A stretch of 64,000 nucleotides of DNA from Steroidobacteraceae bacterium (GCA_019187185.1 JABAQU010000030.1:1-64000); one strand, 5' to 3'. Positions 7,584 to 19,800 are shown, counted from the first letter of the stretch. Notes: generated from the sequence alone by a model not told the origin. Numbers and translations are program-made.

Positions 7584-7979
7584 ATGAGGCATTACGAGAT
7601 CGTTTTTCTGGTCCATCCCGACCAGAGTGAACAGGTTCCGGCCATGATCGAGCGCTACAAGAGCCTCATTTCGGCCGGCGGCGGTGCCGTTCATCGCCTC
7701 GAGGACTGGGGGCGCCGCCAGCTCGCATTCCCGCTCGCGAAGGTCCACAAGGCGCATTACGTGCTGATGAACATCGAGACCGACCAGAAGGTACTGGCCG
7801 AGCTCACGGGCGCATTCCGCTTCAGCGACGCGGTGCTGCGCCACCTCGTCGTCGCGATGGACGAAGCCGTCACCGAACCCTCGCCGATGGCGAAGGCCGA
7901 GGACGACGAAGCAACCGGCACGCGGCGCGAACGCCTCCGGGACGACTCGGACGACGACAACGCCGGCGACAACGCCTGA
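7584..7979 (+). CDS. rpsF: 30S ribosomal protein S6
   Basis: Component of the 30S platform that binds S18 and 16S rRNA. The protein begins [21 protein letters not shown], the family signature, and carries [17 protein letters not shown] and HYVLMNIE. It is 131 aa, with an acidic Asp/Glu-rich tail ([13 protein letters not shown]) common in gammaproteobacterial S6. The start has a strong AAGGAG site 7 nt upstream. It is the first gene of rpsF-rpsR-rplI. Confidence 0.97.
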   Translation: MRHYEIVFLVHPDQSEQVPAMIERYKSLISAGGGAVHRLEDWGRRQLAFPLAKVHKAHYVLMNIETDQKVLAELTGAFRFSDAVLRHLVVAMDEAVTEPSPMAKAEDDEATGTRRERLRDDSDDDNAGDNA

Positions 7980-8005
7980 GCCCGACAGCCGAAGGATTCA
8001 CGAAC

Positions 8006-8245
8006 ATGCCAGCACCCCGCCAGAGCCGGTTCTCCCGGCGCAAGAAGTTCTGCCGCTTTACCGCGGAAGGCGTCAAGCAGATCGACTACAAGGATCTCGC
8101 GACGCTGAAGGGCTATATCACCGAGACCGGCAAGATCGTCCCGAGCCGCATCACCGGCACGAAGGCGTTCTACCAGCGTCAGTTGTCCGTCGCGGTCAAG
8201 CGCGCGCGTTACCTCGCGCTGCTGCCGTACACGGACCAGCACTGA
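8006..8245 (+). CDS. rpsR: 30S ribosomal protein S18
   Basis: Binds S6 in the small-subunit platform. It is 79 aa, basic, with the S18 motifs [38 protein letters not shown] and [11 protein letters not shown]. An AGGA element lies upstream of the ATG. It sits 26 bp after rpsF and 7 bp before rplI. Confidence 0.97.
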   Translation: MPAPRQSRFSRRKKFCRFTAEGVKQIDYKDLATLKGYITETGKIVPSRITGTKAFYQRQLSVAVKRARYLALLPYTDQH

Positions 8246-8252
8246 GGTCGCC

Positions 8253-8702
8253 ATGGAAGTCATCCTGCTGCAGAAAGTCGCGAACCTCGGCACGATCGGC
8301 GATCGCGTCAAGGTGAAGAGCGGTTATGGCCGCAACTACCTGCTGCCCCAGGGCAAGGCGACGCTCGCGACGCCGGCCAATGTCGCGAAGTTCGAGGCGC
8401 GTCGCGCCGAACTCGAGCGCGTCGCCCGCGAGGAGTTCGGCGATGCCGAACTGCGGGCCAGGGCGCTCGCGGAGTTCAAGCTGACGATCACGGCCAAGGC
8501 GGGTTCTGAAGGCAAGCTTTTCGGCTCGATCGGCACCGCGGATATCGCCGAGGCGGCGACCAAGGCGGGCCACAAGGTCGCGCGCAGCGAAGTGCGATTG
8601 CCGAACGGCGCGCTGCGGGTGGTCGGGGACCACGAGGTGAACCTGCACCTGCACACCGACGTGAACGTGCCGCTTCACATTTCGATCGTCGCCGAGGAGT
8701 AA
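8253..8702 (+). CDS. rplI: 50S ribosomal protein L9
   Basis: Large-subunit protein at the base of the L1 stalk that helps maintain reading frame. It is 149 aa. The N-terminal domain shows [17 protein letters not shown] and [13 protein letters not shown], the L9 signature. The connecting helix is rich in Ala and Glu, and the C-terminal domain contains [14 protein letters not shown] and the terminal [11 protein letters not shown]. It closes the S6-S18-L9 group and is followed after 41 bp by dnaB. Confidence 0.97.
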   Translation: MEVILLQKVANLGTIGDRVKVKSGYGRNYLLPQGKATLATPANVAKFEARRAELERVAREEFGDAELRARALAEFKLTITAKAGSEGKLFGSIGTADIAEAATKAGHKVARSEVRLPNGALRVVGDHEVNLHLHTDVNVPLHISIVAEE

Positions 8703-8743
8703 TTCCGCTGTCCTTTCGCCCGAGTCCATTGCCAGATAGTGCG

Positions 8744-10108
8744 ATGCCGGGCGAGCCGCGGACACCGCCGCATTCCGTCGAGGCGGAGCAAGCCGTCCTC
8801 GGCGGCCTCATGCTCGATGCGGCCGCGTGGGACAGCGTCGGCGATGTCCTCACGGCCGAGGACTTCTACCGGCCCGACCATCGCCTGATCTTCGAGAGCA
8901 TCGCGCTGCTCGCGGGCGAGGGCAAAGCCTGCGACGTGATCACCGTGTCGGAGCAGCTCGAGCGCGCCGGGCGTCTCGACGACGCCGGCGGCCTCGCCTA
9001 CGTCGGCAAGCTCGCGAGCGACACGCCGACCGCCGCCAACGTGCGCGCCTATGCGGGCATCGTGCGCGAGCGTGCGCTGCTGCGCCGGCTCGCCAGGGCC
9101 GGCCAGGACATCGCCGCGTCGGTCTTCCAGCAGCAGGGCGAGAGCGCGCGCGACCTCGTCGACCGCGCCGAGCAGGCCGTCTTCGAGATCGCCGAGCAGG
9201 GCGCCCGCGGCCGCGAGGGCGCGCTGTCGGTGCGCTCGCTGCTGCCCGCGCTGATCGACCAGATCGACGAGTGGCACAACAACCCCGACGCATTGCGCGG
9301 CCTGCCCACGGGTTTCACCGATTTCGACAAGAAAACCGGGGGGCTGCGCGGCGGGGATCTCGTGATCGTCGCGGGCCGACCGTCGATGGGCAAGACGACG
9401 CTCGCCGTCAACATGGCCGAGTACGCCGCGGTGAACCCGAACATCAAGGCGTCGGTCGTGATCTTCTCGATGGAAATGCCGTCCGACCAGGTCATCACGC
9501 GCATGCTGTCCTCGCTCGGCGGCGTGCCGCTGAACGCGATCAGGAGCGGCAAGGTGGCCGACGAGGACTGGGCGCGCATCACGAGCGCGACGAGCCAGCT
9601 GTCCGAGGCGAAGATCTTCGTCGACGAGACGCCGGGCCTGACCCCGACCGAACTGCGCGCGCGCGCGCGGCGCGTCAAGCGCGAGCACGGGCTCGATCTC
9701 ATCGTCGTGGATTACCTGCAGCTGATGCAGGTCGCCGGCACGAAGGAGAACCGCGCCACCGAGATCGCGGAGATCTCGCGCGGCCTCAAGGCGCTCGCGA
9801 AGGAACTCAACGTGCCGGTCATCGCGCTGTCGCAGCTGAATCGCGGCGTCGAGCAGCGGCAGGAGAAAAAGCCGGTGATGTCCGACCTGCGCGAATCGGG
9901 CGCGCTCGAGCAGGACGCCGACATGATCCTCCTCATCTATCGCGAGGAGGTCTACGACAAGAACACGACGAAGAAGGGCATCGCCGAGATCGAGCTCGCC
10001 AAGCACAGAAACGGCGAGATCGGACCGATGATCCTGACGTTCCAGGGTGCCTTCAGCCGCTTCGTCAACTACGCGCCCGACAGCTATGCGGAGGGCGTGC
10101 TGCGGTGA
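8744..10108 (+). CDS. dnaB: Replicative DNA helicase DnaB
   Basis: Hexameric 5'-3' helicase that unwinds DNA at the replication fork and recruits primase. I chose the ATG at 8744 (MPGEPRTPPHSVEAEQ, 454 aa); a TTG at 8729 would add five residues. The N-terminal domain (about 1-150) begins with the typical PPHSVEAEQAVLGGLMLD. The RecA-like motor has Walker A GRPSMGKTT (about 213-221) and the Walker B-like segment LIVVDYLQLM. It also has the C-terminal motifs SQLNRGVEQR and SDLRESGALEQDAD. No intein is present. It overlaps the GTG start of alr by 3 bp, a gene pair often seen in this class. Confidence 0.96.
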   Translation: MPGEPRTPPHSVEAEQAVLGGLMLDAAAWDSVGDVLTAEDFYRPDHRLIFESIALLAGEGKACDVITVSEQLERAGRLDDAGGLAYVGKLASDTPTAANVRAYAGIVRERALLRRLARAGQDIAASVFQQQGESARDLVDRAEQAVFEIAEQGARGREGALSVRSLLPALIDQIDEWHNNPDALRGLPTGFTDFDKKTGGLRGGDLVIVAGRPSMGKTTLAVNMAEYAAVNPNIKASVVIFSMEMPSDQVITRMLSSLGGVPLNAIRSGKVADEDWARITSATSQLSEAKIFVDETPGLTPTELRARARRVKREHGLDLIVVDYLQLMQVAGTKENRATEIAEISRGLKALAKELNVPVIALSQLNRGVEQRQEKKPVMSDLRESGALEQDADMILLIYREEVYDKNTTKKGIAEIELAKHRNGEIGPMILTFQGAFSRFVNYAPDSYAEGVLR

Positions 10109-11181
10109 GCCGGTTGATCCGGGCCGTCATCGACACCGCCGCCCTGCGCGCCAACTTCGATCGCATCAGGACCCTCGCCGCCGGACGCCGCGTGATCGCG
10201 GTGGTGAAGGCGAATGCGTATGGTCACGGCGATGCGACCGTCGCGCGCGCGCTCGCGGCGGCCGATGCGTTCGGCGTCGCGCGGCTCGACGAGGGCGTGG
10301 CATTGCGCGAGGCGGGCGTCACCCGGCCCATCGTGCTCCTCGAGGGCATCGTCACGCGCGAGCAGCTCGCCGAGGCGGCCGCGCACCGGCTCGAGCTCGT
10401 CGTTCACGAACCGGGGCAGCTCGCGCTGCTCGAGGCCTGGCGCGGCGCGCATCGCTTTGCGCTCTGGCTCAAGCTCGATACCGGCATGCATCGGCTCGGT
10501 TTTCCGGCCGCGGAGGCTGCGGCGGCGCGCGATCGGCTGGCGGCGCTCGCGGTGCCGGCGGCGCAGCTGCGCCTGATGACGCACTTCGCGCGCGCCGACG
10601 AGCGCGATTCGCCGGAGACCGCGCGCCAGATTGCGAGCTTCGAAGCCGCCGCCGCGCCGCTCGGGCTCGAGACGAGTCTCGCCAACTCCGCGGGCCTCTT
10701 CGGTTGGCCGGTCGCAGGCGGCGACTGGGTGCGGCCGGGGCTTGCGCTCTATGGTGTCTCGCCGTTCGTCGGCGAGAGCGCCGCCTCCCTCGGGCTCGCG
10801 CCGGTGATGACGCTCACGACCACGGTGATCGCCACGCGTGCCGTGGCGCGCGGCGAGTGCGTGGGTTATGGCGGGCTGTGGCGGGCCGCGCGCGACAGCC
10901 GCATCGCGGTGCTCGCGGCCGGTTACGCCGACGGCCTGCTGCGTGGGCTCGAAAACGGCACGCCCGTGGTGATACGCGGGCAGCGCGCGCCGCTCGTCGG
11001 GCGCGTGTCGATGGACATGATCGTCGCCGACGTGACCGACCTGCCGCCGGTCGAGGTCGGGATGCCCGCGGAGCTGTGGGGCGGCGCGCTGCCGGTCGCC
11101 GAAATCGCCGCGCACGGCGGCACGCTCGCGTACGAGCTTCTCTGCGCGGTGAGCCCGCGGGTCGAGCGCATCACCACTTGA
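10105..11181 (+). CDS. alr: Alanine racemase
   Basis: PLP enzyme interconverting L- and D-alanine for peptidoglycan synthesis. The start is GTG at 10105, overlapping the dnaB stop as GTGA; the 358-aa length is normal. The PLP-binding Lys35 is in [10 protein letters not shown] and the second catalytic base Tyr255 is in [10 protein letters not shown], where this family usually has RVGYGG. The C-terminal Greek-key domain carries [17 protein letters not shown] and ELWGG. The 3' end overlaps convergent patD by 11 bp. Confidence 0.95.
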   Translation: MSRLIRAVIDTAALRANFDRIRTLAAGRRVIAVVKANAYGHGDATVARALAAADAFGVARLDEGVALREAGVTRPIVLLEGIVTREQLAEAAAHRLELVVHEPGQLALLEAWRGAHRFALWLKLDTGMHRLGFPAAEAAAARDRLAALAVPAAQLRLMTHFARADERDSPETARQIASFEAAAAPLGLETSLANSAGLFGWPVAGGDWVRPGLALYGVSPFVGESAASLGLAPVMTLTTTVIATRAVARGECVGYGGLWRAARDSRIAVLAAGYADGLLRGLENGTPVVIRGQRAPLVGRVSMDMIVADVTDLPPVEVGMPAELWGGALPVAEIAAHGGTLAYELLCAVSPRVERITT

Positions 11182-12595
11182 CCATGACGTGGCGCGGCAC
11201 GGTGTAGTCCTCGAGCGCATAGACCGACAGGTCCTTGCCGTAGCCGGAGCGCTTGAGCCCGCCGTGCGGCATTTCCGAGACGAGCATGAAGTGCGTGTTC
11301 ACCCACGTGCAGCCGTAGCGCAGCCGCGCCGCCACCTCGAGCGCGCGTCCCGCGTCCTTCGTCCAGACGGATGAAGCGAGGCCGTAGTCCGAGTCGTTCG
11401 CCCACTCGATGGCCTGGTCGGCGTCCTTGAAGCGCGTCACCGTGACGACCGGGCCGAAGACCTCCTTGCGGACGATTTCGTCCGACTGCCGCGCGCCCGC
11501 GATCACGGTCGGCTCGTAGAAGAACCCCGCGCCGGGTCGCGCGTGGCCGCCGGTCGTGACTTCCATGTGTTTCCTGTCCTCGGCGCGCGAGACGAAACCG
11601 GCGACGCGCGTGCGGTGCTTCGCCGTGATCAGCGGGCCCATCTCGACACCTTCCTCGCGCTGCGCGCCGACGCGGATCGAGGCGACGGCGTGCGAGAGAT
11701 CGGCGACCAGCTTCTCGTAGATGCGCGGGCCCGCGTACAGGCGGCACGCGGCGGTGCAGTCCTGGCCTGCGTTGTAAAAGCCGAACGTGCGCACGCCGGC
11801 GACGACCGAGCCCAGGTCGGCGTCGTCGAAGACGATGACCGGCGCCTTGCCGCCGAGCTCGAGGTGCGTGCGGCGCGTGCCCTTCGCCGCCGCGGCGAGG
11901 ATCTTCTCGCCGGTCGCGACGTCGCCGGTGAGCGAGATCATCGCGACCTGCGGATGCGCGACGAGGGGCGCGCCGACCTGGGCGCCCCGGCCACAGATGA
12001 CATTGAAGACGCCCGGCGGAAAGAGATCCGCCGCCAGTGCGGCGAGGCGCAGGGTGGACAGCGGCGTCTGCTCGGAGGGCTTCAGCACGACGGTGTTGCC
12101 GCCCGCGAGCGCCGGGGCGATCTTCCACGCCGCCATCAGCAGCGGATAGTTCCACGGCGCGATCGACGCGACGACGCCGACCGGATCGCGGCGGATCATG
12201 CTCGTGAAGCCGGGCAGGTATTCCGCGGCGAGCGCGCCGTGCATCGTGCGCGCGGCGCCCGCGAAGAAGCGGAACACGTCGGCGATCGCCGGGATCTCGT
12301 CACCGATCACCGCCGCATGGGGCTTGCCGCAGTTCTGCGACTCGATCGCCGCTAGCTCGCTCGCCGCGCCCTCGATGCGGTCGGCGAGCTTCAGCAGCGC
12401 GGCGGCGCGGTCCCTGGGCGCGGTCGCGGCCCAGCCCGCGAATGCGGCGTCGGCCGCCTTCACGGCGGCGTCGATCTGCTCGGGCGAGGCTTCGGCGACA
12501 TTCGCGAGCACTTTCGCCGAGGCCGGGTCGAGCACCGGCTCGTCCTTGCCCTTGCCGGCGACGAACTTGCCCTTGATGAAGAGTTTCGTGTCCAC
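11171..12595 (-). CDS. patD: Gamma-aminobutyraldehyde dehydrogenase (aldehyde dehydrogenase family)
   Basis: Oxidises 4-aminobutanal, formed from putrescine, to GABA with NAD+. The 474-aa start is GTG at 12595 behind a short GAGG element. Asn149 in APWNYP, Glu246 in LELGGKAP and nucleophile Cys280 in YNAGQDC form the aldehyde dehydrogenase active site. The YNAGQDCTA form of the cysteine motif is characteristic of PatD/YdcW. It is the last gene of a minus-strand operon whose order (substrate-binding protein, ATPase, two permeases, dehydrogenase) equals ydcSTUV-patD of E. coli, which supports the substrate. Related betaine-aldehyde dehydrogenases are the main alternative. Confidence 0.85.
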   Translation of the reverse strand: MDTKLFIKGKFVAGKGKDEPVLDPASAKVLANVAEASPEQIDAAVKAADAAFAGWAATAPRDRAAALLKLADRIEGAASELAAIESQNCGKPHAAVIGDEIPAIADVFRFFAGAARTMHGALAAEYLPGFTSMIRRDPVGVVASIAPWNYPLLMAAWKIAPALAGGNTVVLKPSEQTPLSTLRLAALAADLFPPGVFNVICGRGAQVGAPLVAHPQVAMISLTGDVATGEKILAAAAKGTRRTHLELGGKAPVIVFDDADLGSVVAGVRTFGFYNAGQDCTAACRLYAGPRIYEKLVADLSHAVASIRVGAQREEGVEMGPLITAKHRTRVAGFVSRAEDRKHMEVTTGGHARPGAGFFYEPTVIAGARQSDEIVRKEVFGPVVTVTRFKDADQAIEWANDSDYGLASSVWTKDAGRALEVAARLRYGCTWVNTHFMLVSEMPHGGLKRSGYGKDLSVYALEDYTVPRHVMVKW

Positions 12596-12606
12596 GGGTG
12601 CCTCGT

Positions 12607-13425
12607 TCAGTCCCGCTCGGCGGCGGGACGCGTCAGATGATAAGCCAGCAGGATGGGGACGAGCGTCACGGCCATGACGAGCACCGCGACGACATTGGTG
12701 ATCGGGCGTTCGCGCGGCCGGAAGAGCTCGTTGAAGAACCAGATCGGCAATGTGCGCTCGTGGCCCGCGGTGAAGATCGTCACGATGATCTCGTCGAACG
12801 ACAACGCAAACGCGAGCATGCCGCCGGCGAGCAGGGCCGTGGCGACCTGCGGCAGGAGGATCCGCCGGAAGGTCTGCCAGCCGTCCGCGCCGAGGTCCAT
12901 CGAGGCTTCGATCCAGCTCTGCGGCAGGCGGCGCAGCCGCGCCACGACATTGTTGTAGACGATCACGATGCAGAACGTGGTGTGCCCCGCGACGATGGTC
13001 CAGAAGGAGGGCTCGACGCCGACGATCTTCATCGCGGCGAGGAGCGCGATGCCGGTGATGATGCCGGGCAATGCGATCGGCAGCACGAGGAGCAGCGTCA
13101 GCGCGTTCTTCGCGCGGATCCGGCTGCGCGCGAGCGCGAACGCCGCGAGCGTGCCGAGCGCGAGGGCGGCGAGTGTCGCGACGCCGGCGACGCCGATCGA
13201 CAGGCGCATCGATTGCCAGATGTCGCTGCGTTCGAAGGCGAGCGCAAACCAGCGCAGCGTGAGGCCGGGCGGCGGGAAATCGTAGGTGCGGTCTTCGGTC
13301 GTGAACGCGTACAGCACGATGATCGCGACTGGCGCGTGCAGGAACGCGATGCCGGCGAACGCAGCGAGGCGCGCACCGAACGACGGGGCGTCCCATGCAG
13401 CGCCTTGCGCCCGCCTAGAGCGCAT
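12607..13425 (-). CDS. ydcV: Polyamine-type ABC transporter permease (YdcV/PotC-like)
   Basis: One of two inner-membrane subunits of a polyamine-type ABC importer. The 272-aa protein has six predicted transmembrane helices. The permease coupling motif is [21 protein letters not shown] (about 190-210), the EAA loop that contacts the ATPase. [13 protein letters not shown] near the C-terminus is typical of PotC-like permeases. The start overlaps the end of the preceding permease gene by 11 bp and patD follows after 11 bp. Confidence 0.88.
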   Translation of the reverse strand: MRSRRAQGAAWDAPSFGARLAAFAGIAFLHAPVAIIVLYAFTTEDRTYDFPPPGLTLRWFALAFERSDIWQSMRLSIGVAGVATLAALALGTLAAFALARSRIRAKNALTLLLVLPIALPGIITGIALLAAMKIVGVEPSFWTIVAGHTTFCIVIVYNNVVARLRRLPQSWIEASMDLGADGWQTFRRILLPQVATALLAGGMLAFALSFDEIIVTIFTAGHERTLPIWFFNELFRPRERPITNVVAVLVMAVTLVPILLAYHLTRPAAERD

Positions 13426-14356
13426 CGAACGCCCCTGCGCGGCGCGCGAGCGCGAGATAGACGCCGATCAGCACGATCGGCACGACCGAGAACGCCGCCG
13501 CGAGCGGGATGTTGCCGGCGGTGCCCTGCTGCTGGTAGACCATCATGCCGATGAAATACCCCGGCGCGCCGACGACGCTCGGGATGATGTAGTCGCCGAG
13601 CGTGAGGGAGAACGTGAAGATCGAGCCGGCCGCGACGCCCGGCAGCGCGAGCGGCAGCGTGACGTGCTGGAAGGTCTGCGCGGGGCGTGCACCGAGATCC
13701 GCCGAGGCCGACAGCAGGCTTCCCGGCACGCGCTCGAGCGCCGCCGCGATCGGCAGGATCATGTACGGCAGCCACATGTACACGAACACGATGAACATGC
13801 CGAGATAGGACGATGCGAGCGAGGGGCCGCCGATGCCCGGCGCGCGCAGCACGGAATCGAGCGCACCGTCGAGGCCGAGGCCGGCGAGGATCCACGCGAG
13901 GATGCCTTCCTTCGCGAGGATCAGCCGCCATGCGTAGACCTTCACGAGATAGCTCGTCCACATCGGCAGCATCACCGCGACGTAGAAGAACGCCTTCATG
14001 CGGCCGCGCGCGTACCGGGCCATGTAGTTCGCGATCGGGAACGCGACGATCGCCGCGGCGACCGTGACCGCGATCGCCATCGTGGTCGTGCGCAGCACGA
14101 TGTCGAGGTTCGCCGGCTGCGTGACGAGCTGCGCCCAGGTCGCGAGCGTGAAGCGCGGAATGATGGTCGCGGTGAACTCGTCGATCGCGTAGAAACTCTG
14201 CGCGAGGAGCGCGAACAGCGAACCGAGGTAGACCGTGCCGAACCACAGGAGGGGCGGGACGAGCGCGAGCCAGGCCGCGAGCAGGGGCCGGCGCCAGGAC
14301 CACGCGGAGAATGCGCGCAGTGGCTGTGCGAAGGCGCCTGCGGCGACGGCAGCCAT
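13415..14356 (-). CDS. ydcU: Polyamine-type ABC transporter permease (YdcU/PotB-like)
   Basis: Partner permease of YdcV. The 313-aa protein begins with a first helix near residue 25, followed by a periplasmic loop ([19 protein letters not shown]) and further helices. Other membrane motifs are [14 protein letters not shown] and [15 protein letters not shown]. The EAA-type loop reads [25 protein letters not shown]. YdcU-like proteins are longer at the N-terminus than PotB, as here. One base separates it from the ATPase gene, consistent with one operon. Confidence 0.87.
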   Translation of the reverse strand: MAAVAAGAFAQPLRAFSAWSWRRPLLAAWLALVPPLLWFGTVYLGSLFALLAQSFYAIDEFTATIIPRFTLATWAQLVTQPANLDIVLRTTTMAIAVTVAAAIVAFPIANYMARYARGRMKAFFYVAVMLPMWTSYLVKVYAWRLILAKEGILAWILAGLGLDGALDSVLRAPGIGGPSLASSYLGMFIVFVYMWLPYMILPIAAALERVPGSLLSASADLGARPAQTFQHVTLPLALPGVAAGSIFTFSLTLGDYIIPSVVGAPGYFIGMMVYQQQGTAGNIPLAAAFSVVPIVLIGVYLALARRAGAFDAL

Positions 14357-14357
14357 G

Positions 14358-15383
14358 TCAGTCCGTGGCCAGCGCGATCATGCGCGTCCGCGGCCAGCGC
14401 AGGGCGACGCGGGTCCCGGGCTCGCGGGGGACGGGCTCGCGATGGCCGGGCAGCGCCGCGGCCACGGGTCCCGCCGCCGCGTCGTCGGGCCGTGTCGCCG
14501 TGATCAGCTCGCCGGCATCGGTACGAACCTGCCAGCGGCGCATCGCGCCCTGGTATTGCGTATCGACGATCGTGCCTTCGATGCGTACGGTGTCGTCGGT
14601 CGCCGGCACGCCCGGGCCGGCAATCTCGATGTGTTCGGCGCGCACCGCATAGCGCCCGTCGATCACGTTCGCGCCACCGACGAATCGCGCGACGAAAGCC
14701 GTGCGTGGTCGCGCATACAGCGTCTGCGGCGCATCGAGCTGCTCGATGCGGCCGCGATTGAACACCGCGACGCGATCCGACATCGACAGCGCCTCGCCCT
14801 GGTCGTGCGTCACGTACACGAACGTGATGCCGAGGCGGCGTTGCAGGCTGCGCAGTTCGAGCTGCATCTCCTCGCGCAGCTTCAGGTCGAGCGCGCCGAG
14901 CGGCTCGTCGAGCAGCAGCACCTTCGGGTGGTTCGCGAGAGCCCGCGCGAGCGCGACGCGCTGCTTCTGGCCGCCGGACAGTTGCGCCGGGCGGCGCGCG
15001 CCGGCATCGCCCAGCTTGACGAGCGCGAGCATTTCCTCGCCCCGCCGCCGGCATTCGGCCGCCGCCATGCGGCGCACGCGCAACCCGTAGGTCACGTTGT
15101 CGAGGACCGACATGTGCGGAAAGAGCGCGTAGTCCTGGAACACGGTGTTGACGTCGCGCTCGTAGGGCGGCGTGTCCGACACGTCGATGCCATCGATGCG
15201 CACGACGCCGGCGTCGGGGCGCTCGAAACCCGCGACGAGGCGCAGGCAGGTCGTCTTGCCGGATCCCGACGGCCCGAGCATCGAGAAAAACTCGCCCGGC
15301 TCGATCGCGAAGCTGACGCGATCGACCGCCACGATCGCGCCGAACGCGCGGCGCACGTCCTCGAAGCCGATCGCCGCAGTCAT
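14358..15383 (-). CDS. ydcT: Polyamine-type ABC transporter ATP-binding protein (YdcT/PotA-like)
   Basis: ATPase that powers the importer from the cytoplasmic face. The 341-aa protein has Walker [10 protein letters not shown] (about 37-45), Q-loop [13 protein letters not shown] signature [14 protein letters not shown], Walker [14 protein letters not shown] and the switch His in VTHDQ. The C-terminal TOBE-like regulatory domain (about 240-341) is present. Together with YdcU, YdcV and YdcS it makes a complete transporter. Confidence 0.92.
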   Translation of the reverse strand: MTAAIGFEDVRRAFGAIVAVDRVSFAIEPGEFFSMLGPSGSGKTTCLRLVAGFERPDAGVVRIDGIDVSDTPPYERDVNTVFQDYALFPHMSVLDNVTYGLRVRRMAAAECRRRGEEMLALVKLGDAGARRPAQLSGGQKQRVALARALANHPKVLLLDEPLGALDLKLREEMQLELRSLQRRLGITFVYVTHDQGEALSMSDRVAVFNRGRIEQLDAPQTLYARPRTAFVARFVGGANVIDGRYAVRAEHIEIAGPGVPATDDTVRIEGTIVDTQYQGAMRRWQVRTDAGELITATRPDDAAAGPVAAALPGHREPVPREPGTRVALRWPRTRMIALATD

Positions 15384-15396
15384 GCGGTCGCGCGCG

Positions 15397-16602
15397 CTAG
15401 CGTCCGCCCATGATCGCGACGTAGTCGGTCGCCCAGCGGCTGTACGGCACGCAACGCCCGAGCGCCGTGTCGCAGCTCGCTTCCGGCGTGCGCCAGAACC
15501 AGATCTTGTCGAAGTTGTCGACGCCGTTCTTCTTGCAGCCCTCGGGACCGAGGAGTGCGTTGCCGTCGCACGCCGCGGTGACCACCGGGACCGAGCCGAA
15601 CCAGGCCGCGACGTCGCCCTGCACCTTGGTATTGATCGACCACTCCATCCACTTGTACGCGCAGTTCGGGTGTTTCGCGGTCGAACTCAGCATCGTGGTG
15701 TCGGCCCAGCCGGTCGCGCCTTCCTGCGGCACCACGCTCGCGATCGGCTGCTTGTTCGCCTCGAGCGTATTCACCTGGAACGGCCAGGAGCCCGATGCGA
15801 CGATGCCCTCGTTCGTGAAGTCCTGCACCTGCACGTTGGCGTCGTGCCAGTAGCGCTGCACGAGCGGATGCTGCTTGCGCAGCACGTCGAGCGCGGCGGC
15901 GTACTGCTTCTCGTCGAGCTGGTACGGGTTCCTGATGTCGAGGTCGCGCCGGTTGTAGAGCAGGTACAGCGCCGCGTCGGCGATGTAGATCGGCCCGTCA
16001 TAGGCCTGGATGCGGCCCTTGTTCGGTTTGCCGTCCGGCAGGTCCTGCGGCTCGAACACCACCGACCACGACGTCGGCGGCGTCGGGAACACCTTCGTGT
16101 TGTACATCAGCACGTTCGGACCCCACTGGTAGGGCACGCCGTAGTGCACGCCGTCGACGTAGTGCCACAGCGCGCGGCGCAGGCGGATGTCGATCGCGTT
16201 GTAGCTCGGGATCAGCGCCGTATTGATCGGCTGCACGGTGCCGCCGCGGATCAGGCGCAACGAGGCGTCGCCCGACGCGGTCACGAGGTCGTAGCCGCCC
16301 TGGGTCATCAGTGAAACCATTTCGTCGGACGTGCCGGCGGTCTTCACCGTGACCTTGCAGCCCGTGTCTTTCTCGAACTGCGTGACCCAGTCGTACGCCT
16401 TGTCGGTGTCGCCGCGTTCGATGTAGCCCGGCCACGCGACGATGTCGACGGCGCCCTCGAGGGGGCCGATCTCGGTGGGCAGGGAGGGGCCCTTCGCGGC
16501 AGCCGCCGCGGCCGGCTCCGCCGGCTTTTTCGCGCAGGCGGCGAGCGTCAGTGCGCAGAGGCCGGAGAGCAGGAGGCCATGGCGGAACGTTGGCGTATTC
16601 AT
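15397..16602 (-). CDS. ydcS: Polyamine-binding lipoprotein of the ABC importer (YdcS/PotD-like)
   Basis: Periplasmic substrate-binding component (solute-binding family 1), 401 aa. The start is the ATG at 16602 (MNTPTFRHG), with a GGGGT element upstream; the open frame continues to 17103 but that part overlaps gltB. The signal sequence ends in the lipobox LTLAAC with Cys23, so it is probably anchored to the membrane. A low-complexity [11 protein letters not shown] linker precedes the domain. Core motifs are [28 protein letters not shown] and [19 protein letters not shown]. It is the first gene of the operon and transcription probably begins in the 285-bp gap shared with gltB. Confidence 0.88.
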   Translation of the reverse strand: MNTPTFRHGLLLSGLCALTLAACAKKPAEPAAAAAAKGPSLPTEIGPLEGAVDIVAWPGYIERGDTDKAYDWVTQFEKDTGCKVTVKTAGTSDEMVSLMTQGGYDLVTASGDASLRLIRGGTVQPINTALIPSYNAIDIRLRRALWHYVDGVHYGVPYQWGPNVLMYNTKVFPTPPTSWSVVFEPQDLPDGKPNKGRIQAYDGPIYIADAALYLLYNRRDLDIRNPYQLDEKQYAAALDVLRKQHPLVQRYWHDANVQVQDFTNEGIVASGSWPFQVNTLEANKQPIASVVPQEGATGWADTTMLSSTAKHPNCAYKWMEWSINTKVQGDVAAWFGSVPVVTAACDGNALLGPEGCKKNGVDNFDKIWFWRTPEASCDTALGRCVPYSRWATDYVAIMGGR

Positions 16603-16887
16603 GCTGTTACCCCGATCGTTTTTCTGGCGCCGGCGACGCGTTGCGACGATTCTAGGCTGCGCGCCGCGATTGCGGTAACTGCGAAGTCTGCAGGTCGGCC
16701 CGGTCTGTATTATTCTCTGGTGTAACCAGCTGATGACGGTGCGTGCCACGCCAGGTTCGGGTGCGCCTCTCCCAGCGCAAGTATTTGAAAACAAAGCCGT
16801 TGCAGGAAATGAGGCCTGCAGCGAGGGTTGTCGTGTCCGTGCGTCCCGGAAGGCCGCGCGGTGGTTCGTGGTGCAAGTGAGGCCGGG
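16603..16887. promoter_or_regulatory. Divergent control region between ydcS and gltB
   Basis: This 285-bp gap must hold both promoters. On the minus strand a TAGAAT (16649-16654) with a weak TTACCG 18 bp upstream could serve ydcS. On the plus strand a TATTAT (16708-16713) lies 180 bp before gltB but lacks a good -35. Neither is convincing. I see no clear terminator or riboswitch in it. Confidence 0.3.
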
Positions 16888-19800
16888 ATGGGTGACAGGA
16901 ATCGAACGATCTTTCATGGGGCGCGCCGCAGGCAGGGCACTCGCCGTGGCACACCCCGGCTCGGGCCGCCGCCGCGGAAGGGGCTCTATGACCCGGCCTT
17001 CGAGCACGATGCCTGCGGCGTCGGCTTTGTCGTCGACATCAAGGGGCGCAAGTCCCACGCGATCCTCGCGCAGGCGATCCAGGCGCTGCGCAACCTCGAC
17101 CACCGCGGCGCCTCGGGCTGCGAAGTCAACACGGGAGACGGCGCGGGCGTCTTAATGCAGATGCCGCACGCGTTCCTGAGGGAAGCGGCGCGCAAGATCT
17201 CGATGTCACTCCCCGAGCCCGGCCACTACGGCTGCGGCCTCGTGTTCCTGCCACGCAATCCCACCAAGCGCCGCAAGCTCGAGGAGCGCTTCGACCAGAT
17301 CGTGCAGTCGGAGGGCCAGCAGATCATCGGCTGGCGCACCGTGCCGACGAACAGCGCGCCGCTCGGCGACACCGCCATGGAGAGCGAGCCCTTCATGCGC
17401 CAGGTGTTCATCGCGCGCAATCCCGATCTCGCCGACGAAATGGAATTCGAGCGCCGGCTCTACGTGATCCGCAAGCGCGCCTACAGCGAGATCCGCACGT
17501 CGACGATCGACGGCCACGAGTACTGGTACGTCGCGAGCCTGTCGCACAAGACGCTCGTCTACAAGGGCATGCTGCTGACCTCGCAGCTGCCGCAGTACTT
17601 CCCGGATCTCGAAGACCCGACGATGGAGACGGCGCTCGCGCTCGTGCACTCGCGCTTCTCGACCAACACGTTCCCGAGCTGGGACCGGGCGCACCCTTAT
17701 CGCTATCTCGCGCACAACGGCGAGATCAATACGCTGCGCGGCAACATCAACTGGATGCGTGCGCGCGAGGCGCTGTTCGAGACCGACGTCTTCGGCGAGG
17801 ACATCCGGCGGATCCTGCCGATCGTCAACCCGAACGGATCAGACTCCGCGATGTTCGACAACACGCTCGAGCTGCTGGTGCTCGCGGGCCGGCCGCTCGC
17901 GCACGCGGTCATGATGATGATTCCCGAACCGTGGTCGAACCATGAAAGCATGGACGACGCCCGGCGCGCCTTCTACCAGTACCACACGAGCCTGATGGAG
18001 CCTTGGGACGGGCCGGCCTCGATCGCCTTCACCGACGGCGTGCAGATCGGCGCCGTGCTCGATCGCAATGGCCTCAGGCCCTCGCGCTATTACGTGACGC
18101 GTGACGACGTCGTGATCATGGCATCCGAGGCAGGCGTGCTCGATATCGCGCCGGAGGACATCGTGCGCAAGGGGCGCCTGCAGCCCGGCCGCATGTTCCT
18201 CGTCGACACCGCGCAGGGCCGCATCATCGAGGACGAGGAGATCAAGCGCGAGATCGTGACCGGGCGTCCCTATCGCCAGTGGCTCGACGAGCACCTCGTG
18301 CACCTGAAGAGCCTGCCCGCGGCGCCCGAAGTGCCGGCACCCGATCACGACACGCTGCTGCAGCGTCAGGCCGCCTTCGGCTACACGTTCGAGGACCTGC
18401 GCATCCTGATCGACCCCATGGCGCGTTCGGGTGTCGAAGCCGTGGGCTCGATGGGCAATGACGCGCCGCTCGCGGTGCTGTCGACGAAGCCGCGCCTGCT
18501 CTACGACTATTTCAAGCAGCTCTTTGCGCAGGTGACGAACCCGCCGATCGATTGCATCCGCGAGGAGATCATCACCTCGTCCGAGGTCTGGCTCGGCTCG
18601 GAGGGCAATCTCCTGAAGCCGCGCCCGGCCGATTGCCGGCGCCTCGAACTGTCCGGCCCGATCCTCTCGAACGAGGACTTCGCGAAGATCCGCCGCCTCG
18701 AGGGCGTGCCCGGCCTCAAGGTGGGCGCGCTGTCGACGCTCTTTCGCGTCACCCGCGGCGACAAGGGCCTCGTGAAGTCGATCGAGGAGCTGTGCCTGAT
18801 GGCGCGGCGCATGATCGAAGAGGAAGAGGTCAACATCCTGATCCTCTCCGATCGCGGCGTGAATCGCGAGTTCGCGCCGATCCCGGCGCTGCTCGCCGTC
18901 TCGGCGCTGCACCACTACCTGATCCGCGAAGGGCTGCGGCTCAGGGTGAGCCTCGTGCTGGAAACGGGCGAAGCGCGCGAAGTGCACCACTTCGCGCTGC
19001 TCGTCGGCTACGGCGCGAGCGCGGTGAATCCGTATCTCGCGTTCGAGTCGATCGACGGCATGATCCGCGACGGGCTCCTGACCGGGCTCGACCACAAGGG
19101 CGCCTGCAAGAACTTCGTCAAGGCGGCGACCAAGGGCGTGATCAAGGTGATGTCCAAGATGGGCATCTCGGCGGTGCAGAGCTACCACGGTGCGCAGGTG
19201 TTCGAGGCCGTGGGACTGCGCCAGGACGTGATCGACGAATACTTCACGGGGACGGCCTCGCGCATCGGCGGCATCGCGATCGACGTGATCGCGCGCGAAG
19301 TGCTGCTGCGTCACCGCGCCGCCTTCCCGGAGCGGGCCGGCAACGGCCACACGCTGCCGACCGGCGGCCAGTACCAGTGGCGCACCGACGGCGAGCTGCA
19401 CCTGTTCAATCCCGACACGCTGCGCCTGCTGCAGCAGTCGGTGCGCACCGGCGACTACGGGGCATACAAGACCTACACGGCGCAGATCGACGACCAGTCG
19501 CGCAGGCTCTACACGCTGCGGGGCCTGCTCGCATTCAAGCCCGCGGACGCGGTGCCGCTCGAGGAAGTCGAATCCGTCGAGAGCATCATGCGCCGCTTCA
19601 AGTCGGGCGCGATGTCCTACGGCTCGATCAGCCAGGAGGCGCACGAGACGCTCGCCATCGCGATGAACCGCATCGGCGGCAAGAGCAATACCGGCGAGGG
19701 CGGCGAGGACCCGGAGCGTTACGTTCCGCTCGCCAACGGCGACTCGAAGAACTCCGCGATCAAGCAGGTCGCCTCGGGGCGCTTCGGCGTGACGAGCGAA

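Noticed and set aside
16670-16713. Promoter pair TTGCGG and TATTAT for gltB
   Set aside because: The spacer would be 32 bp, far from the 16-18 bp needed.
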